Source: Streptomyces shenzhenensis (GTDB lineage Bacteria; Actinomycetota; Actinomycetes; Streptomycetales; Streptomycetaceae). Taken from it: a stretch of 64,000 bases of DNA. The translations under genes were made by a program, and so were the position numbers. The stretch lies in assembly GCF_003688995.1 (NCBI RefSeq), contig NZ_PENI01000015.1, positions 141,683-205,682 of the forward strand. The letters are read 5' to 3'. A model generated the notes under the pieces. That model searched no databases, was not told the origin of the DNA, and saw only the letters and a program-made list of their open reading frames with translations. Of the stretch, positions 23,283-29,084 are shown one piece after another. Numbering within the stretch: position 1 is the first letter of the stretch; each line of letters opens with the position of its first letter.

Positions 23283-24298
23283 CGGGCACCCCCGGCGTTT
23301 TCGATCTTCGAACGGAACTGGTCGAGCTGCTGCGCGGTGGCCTGCTCGATGGGCAGGCCGTAGACGCGCTCGAAATCGGCGTCGAGAGTGGCGAGGTTCG
23401 CGCGGGACGCGGCGAGGCGGAGGGCGTTTTCGGCGTCGGCAGCCTCCTGGCTCTTGACTTGCTGGACCTGCTGCGACTGCCTGGGCGCCTGCTCGGCGGC
23501 GGCGCGCTTCTGCGCGGCGACCTGGTCGAGGCGGGCGAGGTAGTCGGCGGGGGCGCCGGCCTGCTCGGCGGCGGCGCGCACCTTGGCGAACTCCTCGGGA
23601 CCGCGGGCACGGTGCGCCTCGGTGAGGTAGTCGCGCTGCTGGCCGGCCTGCTGCTGCCCCTGCTGCGGCGGCTGCTCCCACGGTCCGGGCTCGGCCCGGT
23701 TGCTGCGGCGCGGCTGCTGCTGGCGGCGCTGCCGGTTACGCCGGTACTCGGCGCGGTGCTCGGCCGGCGGCTCCGGGGCGTCGCGGTCGCTGTCGTCAAT
23801 CGACCGGGCGTCCACCGGAATCATGAACACCTGAAACAACATGTACTTGAGGGCGGCGCTCATGGCCTTGTTGGTGCTCTTGTCGGCGGTGTCCATGGCC
23901 TCACCCGGCACGGTCACGAGCAGGCAGTCACCGGCGGGCCCGTAGATGCGGTACAGCATCTTGAGCACGGTGTGCGTGCCCTTGTCGCCGCGGGGGCGCT
24001 GCTTGTGCTCGACCAGCTCGGGCGCGATGAAACAGCCGTGGTTGCGCATGGGGCCCGCCATGGCGGACATAGCGTCGTCGACTCCGCGGAACTGGTAGTT
24101 CTGCTGAGTGTTGCGCTGCCCCTTCGCGACGGGCATCACGTCGCGCATGACGCCGTGAATCACCTGGAAGACGCGCGGGAGGTCGGTCGGTGCGCCCGCG
24201 GGCGCGGGCTCGTATGCCGTCTTGATGAGCGGGGCGTCATCGATGACGGGCGCGACGGGTGCCGGGGCGGGGGCCGGGTGCAGGGAGGTGACGGTCAC
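23279..24298 (-). CDS. erf: ERF-family single-strand annealing protein
   Basis: A 339-residue protein. The ERF core spans about residues 40-165: LPRVFQVIHGVMRDV..VAKGQ, the characteristic NYQFRGVDDAM, then HTVLKMLYRIY and the GEAMDTADKSTNKAMSAALK motif. A long Gln/Arg-rich linker and a helical C-terminal region follow. It anneals complementary DNA strands in phage recombination and partners SSB further down the operon. GTG start, overlapping its neighbours. Confidence 0.93.
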   Translation of the reverse strand: MTVTSLHPAPAPAPVAPVIDDAPLIKTAYEPAPAGAPTDLPRVFQVIHGVMRDVMPVAKGQRNTQQNYQFRGVDDAMSAMAGPMRNHGCFIAPELVEHKQRPRGDKGTHTVLKMLYRIYGPAGDCLLVTVPGEAMDTADKSTNKAMSAALKYMLFQVFMIPVDARSIDDSDRDAPEPPAEHRAEYRRNRQRRQQQPRRSNRAEPGPWEQPPQQGQQQAGQQRDYLTEAHRARGPEEFAKVRAAAEQAGAPADYLARLDQVAAQKRAAAEQAPRQSQQVQQVKSQEAADAENALRLAASRANLATLDADFERVYGLPIEQATAQQLDQFRSKIENAGGAR

Positions 24299-24669
24299 GG
24301 GTGGTGCGTTCCTTCCGGGCTGGTGCGGTGGCGTACATGGGAGGCGGCGCGGGTGATGCGGCCGGCAAGGGTGATCGCGTCGTCAGGGCTGTACTGCGGA
24401 TCGGGCTGCTCGGGCAGTTCTTCGAGCAGGGCCTCGCGGGAGCCGTCGGCCTCGGCGGCCCGCATGGCGCGGTCAAGGTCGCTGGCGTCCTCGCTGCACA
24501 CGGCGTGGTCGTGAGCGAGGACCGAGGCGGCATGCCGGGCGAGCAGACGGCCGACGGTGTCGGGGTCCTCGGCATAGGCGACGGCGAGGTCGTCGAGCAG
24601 GGGGTCGGTGTGGAACGCGAGGGGGATGCGGACGGCGCGGCCGTCGACGGTGACCTGAGGGCGGATCAC
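24295..24669 (-). CDS. Unknown early protein
   Basis: A 124-residue protein, VIRPQVTVDGRAVRIPLAFH and onwards, with a beta-strand start and acidic helices (VLAHDHAVCSEDASDLDRAMRAA). GTG at 24669 overlaps the upstream stop and its own stop overlaps the ERF start. The tight coupling suggests it is translated with ERF. Confidence 0.62.
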   Translation of the reverse strand: MIRPQVTVDGRAVRIPLAFHTDPLLDDLAVAYAEDPDTVGRLLARHAASVLAHDHAVCSEDASDLDRAMRAAEADGSREALLEELPEQPDPQYSPDDAITLAGRITRAASHVRHRTSPEGTHHP

Positions 24670-25058
24670 CGGTCGGCCCCCTCGGCGGCCAGGCCCAGCT
24701 CGGCGGGCATGGTCGGCTCGTCGACGGTGAGGCGGCCGGTGCGGGCGTCGTACAGACGCGGCCTGCTCCAGTCGGCCTGGGGGAACGCGCGCTGCAACAG
24801 GCCGTAGGCCGCGGCGTGCTGTTCGCGGTCGGCACCGATGGGGCCGGTCGCCGAGTCGAGGACGACCCACGTACGGGGGCGGCCGTCGCGGGTGACAGGG
24901 ACGGTGCGCACGCGGACGGTGCCGGGAGCGATCTGGTCGAGCTGGGCGGCGACGACCCGCACGAACTCGGTCCGGGCGTTGACGGCCTGCTCGGCGGCGC
25001 GACGGCCCTTGATGGCCTGGGCCGTGCGGGGGATCCGGGTAGGCTGATAGCTGTTCAT
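24666..25058 (-). CDS. Unknown early protein
   Basis: A 130-residue protein, MNSYQPTRIPRTAQAIKGRR and onwards, with a basic helix and then a beta-rich part (GTVRVRTVPVTRDGRPRTWVV) and an LYDARTGRLTVDEPTMPAEL end. ATG at 25058 with AAAGGCACC upstream. No family is recognised. Confidence 0.62.
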   Translation of the reverse strand: MNSYQPTRIPRTAQAIKGRRAAEQAVNARTEFVRVVAAQLDQIAPGTVRVRTVPVTRDGRPRTWVVLDSATGPIGADREQHAAAYGLLQRAFPQADWSRPRLYDARTGRLTVDEPTMPAELGLAAEGADR

Positions 25059-25126
25059 GGCTGGTGCCTTTCGGTACTGGTCGACAGGGGCCGTCCGGGG
25101 TGCATCCGGGCGGCCCTTTCGTGTGT

Positions 25127-25345
25127 TCAGGCGGCGGCGCGGTGGCCTCGGGCGCGGGTGGCGCGGTCGGCGCGGATGCGCCGCTCCAACTCGGCGAGCG
25201 ACGGGCCGCCGGGCTGGTAGCAGGCGCGGGCAGCGTCTGCGGAGGTGAGCTGGTCCATGGCGTCAAGGCCGTGGCGCCACGTGCGGGCGGCGGCCGTGAT
25301 GGCGGCGGCGCGGTCGCGGGCGGCGGCGAGGGACCTGGCGGTCAT
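25127..25345 (-). CDS. Small helical early protein
   Basis: A 72-residue Ala/Arg-rich helical protein, MTARSLAAARDRAAAITAAA and onwards, with a PGGPSLAELERRIRADRATR segment. It is coupled to the Cro-like gene by an ATGA overlap, so it is the second gene of the early transcript. Confidence 0.6.
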   Translation of the reverse strand: MTARSLAAARDRAAAITAAARTWRHGLDAMDQLTSADAARACYQPGGPSLAELERRIRADRATRARGHRAAA

Positions 25346-25548
25346 GCGTCAGCCGGGAAGAGGGCCGCCGGGGTGACTCCGTAGGCGCGCTCGATGGCGG
25401 CGAGGGCGGGGCCGGCGGGGATGCTGCGACCGCTCGTCCAGCGGATGACCGTCGCGTAGGGGGTGTGGAGGCGGCGGGAGATGGCCGCGACGCTGTTGTC
25501 GCCCTTGGCTGCGGCGGCCGTCCGCAAGGGCACGGGGGTGAAGGACAC
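25342..25548 (-). CDS. Cro-like helix-turn-helix regulator
   Basis: A 68-residue protein from GTG at 25548, placed after an ACGAGGTG ribosome site. The HTH is NSVAAISRRLHTPYATVIRW, followed by RSIPAGPALAAIERAYGV, an XRE-like arrangement. A longer frame begins at 25593, but that would put the operators inside the coding sequence, so the shorter start is preferred. It faces the repressor gene across the operator cluster and heads the early operon, the place of Cro. Confidence 0.78.
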   Translation of the reverse strand: MSFTPVPLRTAAAAKGDNSVAAISRRLHTPYATVIRWTSGRSIPAGPALAAIERAYGVTPAALFPADA

Positions 25549-25569
25549 GGAAAATACACCTCGTTCAGT

Positions 25570-25632
25570 CACTCGTGAGTGAGTATCGCTCACGAGTGAA
25601 ACTTAGCATGTTTCACTCGTGCATGAAACGTA
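25570..25632. promoter_or_regulatory. Operator cluster between Cro-like and repressor genes
   Basis: Inverted arms CACTCGTGAG (25570-25579) and CTCACGAGTG (25589-25598); the 12-mer GTTTCACTCGTG at 25610-25621 is the exact reverse complement of 25591-25602; and GTTTCA/TGAAAC arms flank 25610-25629. The last site recurs at 19571. Confidence 0.8.
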
Positions 25633-25834
25633 TGAACGAATGCAGTGTTCGAATCCCTTGGCCGAAACAGTGAGGTGAGAGCTACCGCTTGTGATTGAGT
25701 AGTAGAGAATCGCTCAGACGTTCGATAGTCTGCGGCGTAGATGCCCCAAGCGACGAACGGGGAGTGACGTATGAACGCGCTTAAAAGTTGTGCGCACTAC
25801 ACCAAGAATCTCGCACGCGCGATACATTGCGCGT

Positions 25835-26260
25835 ATGACCAACGGCTCGCAACCGGAACCACCACTCGACGCACCCTTCGCCGACTGGCTCAGATGGGCT
25901 CTCATCCGGCACGGATACGACCCCGAAGAACGAGGCGTGCAACGACGCTTCGCTGACGCGTCCGGCCTCCCTGTCGCAACCGTCTCGCGACTCCTACGCA
26001 ACGCCAGCCAGCCAGACGTCAGTACGTGTTACGCCCTCGGCGTGACGTTCGGCGTCCCCGTGCTACCGCTACTCGTCCGGGCAGGCCACCTCCCGGCCCA
26101 AGTGCTCGACAAAGAGCCCTCACCGACCGAGCGGCCCGCTCCCGCAACCCAACAGCAAGCCCTTGCGGCTCTCGGCATCACCGACCCTGCCGACCAAGCC
26201 GCAGTGCTGTCCATGATCAACGCCCTCAAGGCCAAAGACCGTCGGGAGGGCGCCAACTAG
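25835..26260 (+). CDS. Phage repressor (XRE-type HTH), probably leaderless
   Basis: A 141-residue protein. The HTH covers RRFADASGLPVATVSRLLRN, then a C-terminal part with VLPLLVRAGHLPAQVL and a helical end. It faces the Cro-like gene across the operators and is followed by the membrane protein and integrase, as expected for the immunity repressor. ATG at 25835 has no ribosome site, but a TACATT -10 ends 6 bases before it, so transcription could begin at the A of the ATG. An upstream GTG at 25790 in frame is the alternative. Confidence 0.8.
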   Translation: MTNGSQPEPPLDAPFADWLRWALIRHGYDPEERGVQRRFADASGLPVATVSRLLRNASQPDVSTCYALGVTFGVPVLPLLVRAGHLPAQVLDKEPSPTERPAPATQQQALAALGITDPADQAAVLSMINALKAKDRREGAN

Positions 26261-26274
26261 GAAAGGCCGCACCA

Positions 26275-26607
26275 GTGACCCCCAGGACCGACGTCTACCT
26301 CACCGCCGCTTTCGCCGTGCTCATCCTCGTTATCGGCCTGACCACGCTGATAACTGGAGTGCTCACGACAAGCGAGGTAGGCCCCGTCATCGCCACCGGC
26401 ACTACCCTCACCACCGCCGGAGCCCTGGCAACCCTGGTCACCGGATACCGCGCCGCACGGCACTACATCACCTACAAAACCGACCGAGCCGCCGTTGCCG
26501 CCCTGGCCAACGCGATCGTCACCCATGATGCCGCCGTGACCAAGCAAGAACCGCCGGACGCCAAAGTCCTACACCTCGGCGGATCCCACACCCGGCGCCT
26601 GACCTAG
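26275..26607 (+). CDS. Small two-helix membrane protein
   Basis: A 110-residue protein from GTG at 26275 with a GAAAGG site. Two hydrophobic segments (VYLTAAFAVLILVIGLTTLI and VIATGTTLTTAGALATLVTG) are followed by a cytoplasmic basic/acidic tail. It lies between the repressor and the integrase on the strand expressed in the lysogen. That position fits a superinfection-exclusion or other lysogenic gene, but nothing in the sequence proves it. Confidence 0.7.
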   Translation: MTPRTDVYLTAAFAVLILVIGLTTLITGVLTTSEVGPVIATGTTLTTAGALATLVTGYRAARHYITYKTDRAAVAALANAIVTHDAAVTKQEPPDAKVLHLGGSHTRRLT

Positions 26608-26618
26608 GAGTCCGCCAC

Positions 26619-28271
26619 GTGACAACAGCGCTACACCAGCCGAAGGGCTCACGCAGCATGACCAAGCGTGAGCCCTTCGTGGCGTACATCCGAGTCTCCA
26701 CCTACTACGAAGAGAAGATCAGCCCCGAAATCCAGCGAAGCGCGATCAAGGCATGGGCCGACCGCAATAACGCCAACATCGTTGAGTGGATCAACGACCT
26801 CGACGTGTCCGGACGCAAGACGCGCCGCAAGATCTCTAACGCGCTCAAGATGATCGAGGGACGCACCGCGCGCGGCATCGCCGTATGGCGGTACAGCCGC
26901 TTCGGCCGCTCCCGCCACGGCAACGCCATCAACCTCGCCCGGCTCGAAGCGCTCGGCGGCCGACTTGCCTCCGCCACCGAGGCCGCCGACACGAGAACAG
27001 CGTTCGGCCGCCTACAGATGGGCATGGCGTTCAAGTTCGCCGAGTACGAGAGCGACCGTATCGGCGAGCAATGGGGCGAAACGCGTGAGCACCGCCGAAC
27101 CGCCGGCCTGCCCGCCACGGGCGGAAAGCGCTGGGGCTACATCTGGCACCAACGCCACCTCGACGACGCCGAGAGCGTCATTCACCGTGAGTGGTACGAG
27201 CCCAACGACACCGGTCTGATCGTCACCAACCTGTACGAGCGCATCGCCGAAGGCGAATCCATGGGATCCGTCACCCAGTGGCTCGGCAAGAACGGTCACA
27301 TCGGCACCCGCGGCAAACCATGGTTGCAATCCGGCCTCAGCCGCTACATGGACAGCGGATTCGCCGCCGGATGGATCCGCTACCACCCGGACGACTGTGA
27401 CTGCCCGCCCAAGGACCCAGACTCAACCGCCAGCCGCGGCGCGCTGTGCCCCAACCGCATCTGGATTCCCGGCGCCCACGAACCGATCGTGCCCGAGGAC
27501 GTATGGGAGGCGTACAAGGAGAAGCGCGCGAAAGCACGCAACACCCCGAGCGGCAACAGGAAACCCGCCTACGCCCTTTCCGGCCTCATGCGCTGCGCAC
27601 GCTGCGGCGGCACTGCATCCGCGGCCGGCGGCGCCACCTACGGTGCCGGAAAGGTACTCATCCCCAAACCGGGCTACATGTTCCGGTGCAGCAAGATGAA
27701 AGACAACCGGACATGCGACGGGGTGTACATCCTCCGCAGCATCGCCGAGGACGCCGTGTTGCAGCGACTCGTCGACTGGTCAGAAGCGATCGAGGCCGAG
27801 GCCGCCTCCATCCCCCAGCAATCCAACCCGGACAGCTCCACACCGCGCCAGCGCATCAACGCTGCCCGCGAGCGACTGCGCGCCCGACTCGCAGAGATAC
27901 AGCAGCAGCTCGACCGCCAGACCGATCTACTCACCCGCGGTGTAATCCCCGAAGACTCCTACACGCGCGAGCGCGACCGGCTGACGCAGGAGCAGACGGG
28001 GACCACAGCCGAACTCGCCGAGCTGGACAAGCGCACCGAGGAGCAAGAGGCCAAGCCAGCCGACTACCAGCCGATCATCCGCGGCCTTATCGACCGGTGG
28101 GAGATCACGCCGGTGGAGACGCGCCGGGAACTACTCAGGTCGGTTCTGCGTGGGGTGTGGGCGTACCCGAAGTCGACCGCGCCGGACGGCACCGAGGTGC
28201 CGGCGTACGCCGTTCCGGTGGCCATCTGGGAGGACGAGCCACGGCCGATCGGGCCCCGCGCCAACGCATAA
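26619..28271 (+). CDS. int: Large serine integrase
   Basis: A 550-residue large serine recombinase. The catalytic N-terminal domain has AYIRVST with Ser27 as nucleophile, an EIQR motif and the conserved WRYSRFGRSRHG. A recombinase domain follows (GGKRWGY and onwards), then a zinc-ribbon domain with CARCGG and CSKMKDNRTC, and a Glu/Arg coiled coil before the C-terminus. GTG at 26619 has an AGGAG site; an in-frame ATG at 26658 lies in the loop of a perfect hairpin. The gene ends 33 bases from the attachment junction, so attP lay downstream of int. Confidence 0.95.
   Translation: MTTALHQPKGSRSMTKREPFVAYIRVSTYYEEKISPEIQRSAIKAWADRNNANIVEWINDLDVSGRKTRRKISNALKMIEGRTARGIAVWRYSRFGRSRHGNAINLARLEALGGRLASATEAADTRTAFGRLQMGMAFKFAEYESDRIGEQWGETREHRRTAGLPATGGKRWGYIWHQRHLDDAESVIHREWYEPNDTGLIVTNLYERIAEGESMGSVTQWLGKNGHIGTRGKPWLQSGLSRYMDSGFAAGWIRYHPDDCDCPPKDPDSTASRGALCPNRIWIPGAHEPIVPEDVWEAYKEKRAKARNTPSGNRKPAYALSGLMRCARCGGTASAAGGATYGAGKVLIPKPGYMFRCSKMKDNRTCDGVYILRSIAEDAVLQRLVDWSEAIEAEAASIPQQSNPDSSTPRQRINAARERLRARLAEIQQQLDRQTDLLTRGVIPEDSYTRERDRLTQEQTGTTAELAELDKRTEEQEAKPADYQPIIRGLIDRWEITPVETRRELLRSVLRGVWAYPKSTAPDGTEVPAYAVPVAIWEDEPRPIGPRANA
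26641..26679. repeat. 14-bp perfect inverted repeat at the integrase start
   Basis: Arms CGAAGGGCTCACGC (26641-26654) and GCGTGAGCCCTTCG (26666-26679) with an 11-base loop containing ATG at 26658. It lies inside the first 20 codons of the integrase frame. Confidence 0.85.
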
Positions 28272-28304
28272 CGGCAGGTCAGTGAACGAGCGTCCTTCCC
28301 TCTC

Positions 28305-28340
28305 CTAGTTGAAGAGGTTGGCCAGGCTTTCGTTGCTCAC
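28305..28340 (-). pseudogene. acs: 5' stub of acetyl-CoA synthetase (acs), cut by the prophage
   Basis: GTG at 28340 follows an AAAGGGAG ribosome site and encodes (M)SNESLANLFN before a TAG at 28307-28305. Streptomyces acetyl-CoA synthetases begin MSNESLANLLKE (from memory), so identity holds through SNESLANL and is then replaced by phage sequence. The rest of the gene should lie at the other end of the prophage. The chromosomal order around it also matches the acs neighbourhood. The enzyme activates acetate, so the lysogen may lack it unless a second gene exists. Confidence 0.78.
28309..28320. other. Right attachment junction (hybrid att site)
   Basis: Within TTGAAGAGGTTG the sequence changes from phage (left) to host acs (right). 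The exact crossover dinucleotide cannot be fixed without the other junction. Confidence 0.65.
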
Positions 28341-28680
28341 GACATCTCCCTTTCGAAGGGTGTCCGTTGTGTCCCAGGCCACAGCTCATCAGACCCAGGG
28401 GGCCGATGACAAGGGGCGACCTGAAATTGGTTTAGACCTCTGTGCAGGGCGCGGCTACTTCTACCCACGGACGCCGACCGCCCCGAGTTCACCCCCAAGG
28501 CACCGAGTGCCAGGGCACCGAGGGATGCGGACGATTCGGCCACGACGGCACGGGGCCCCGCGGCGAAGGGCCCCGCGGACACCACGCGAACCCGGCACTG
28601 CCCCCCTCCCCGGCCCGTCGCGTCGCCGCACCAGAGGCCCTGGGCCCCTCGAAGCCCTGATCTCCGTGGCGCGGGCCCTT
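28341..28680. other. acs upstream region with a DasR/GntR-like palindrome
   Basis: Non-coding. The acs ribosome site is at 28346-28353. ATTGGTTTAGACCTCT at 28426-28441 is an imperfect palindrome that matches 13 of 16 positions of the DasR-type consensus ACTGGTCTAGACCACT as I recall it. Nothing else coding is seen. Confidence 0.5.
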
Positions 28681-28685
28681 TAACC

Positions 28686-29016
28686 TTGGACGCTGGCTCC
28701 GTGATGCCAGGCTTCGACGCCCTGATGCCAGGCTTCAAAGCCCGAGTCGTTGAGCTTCGGGACCCCGAAGCCGCGGTCCCGAAGGAGCGTCCCCGGAGCG
28801 GCGGTCCCGGGCCGCGCGGCTCCGAGCCCCACAGGCCCAGGCTTCATAAGCCCTGCGTGCCTGAGCTTCGTGGCGCGCCGGGCTCCGAGGCCCCTGGGCC
28901 CTGAAGTTCTGAGCCTCTGAGCTCCACGGTCCAGGCGCCCGTGAGCCCCGAGTCTCGAAAGCCTCCGGGCCCGGGGACACCTGGGCCCCGAAGCCCTGAG
29001 CCCCATGGCCCTCGGG
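28686..29016. repeat. Degenerate GCCC/GAGC short-repeat tract
   Basis: About 330 bases made of diverged 10-18-base words such as CTGAGCTTCG, GGCTCCGAGGCCCC, GGGCCCCGAAGCCCTGAG. All frames give low-complexity peptides, so it is not treated as coding. Confidence 0.6.
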
Positions 29017-29055
29017 CCCCGGTGTGCGGCCGCCGCCCGCGGTCGCACACCGGGG
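29017..29055 (-). terminator. Terminator after the SulP-carbonic anhydrase gene
   Basis: 12-bp perfect arms CCCCGGTGTGCG / CGCACACCGGGG with a 15-base GC-rich loop, 30 bases beyond the stop at 29085. Confidence 0.75.
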
Positions 29056-29084
29056 TCTCCCCGCCGCGCTTCGGTCCGCCCCGC

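Larger units (their letters stand above)
1..28316. mobile_element. Siphovirus-type prophage, right-hand part; left end outside window
   Basis: A continuous block of phage genes: serine integrase, repressor/Cro switch, early DNA-metabolism genes, terminase, portal, capsid, connectors, tail tube, tail chaperones and tape measure. The right boundary is set by the junction with the acs start region just after the integrase stop. No left attachment site, lysis genes or tail fibres are seen because the tape measure gene runs off the left edge. All structural genes present look intact, so a functional prophage is possible, but that is inference. Confidence 0.95.

Noticed and set aside
187..26256. 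Many long plus-strand open frames across the prophage
   Set aside because: They lie opposite leftward genes with good ribosome sites and give Arg/Ala/Pro-rich chains. They are shadows created by high GC at third positions.
28680..29048. Minus-strand ORF of 122 residues in the repeat tract
   Set aside because: Low-complexity sequence in several frames, no ribosome site, and it follows the transporter gene's terminator region.
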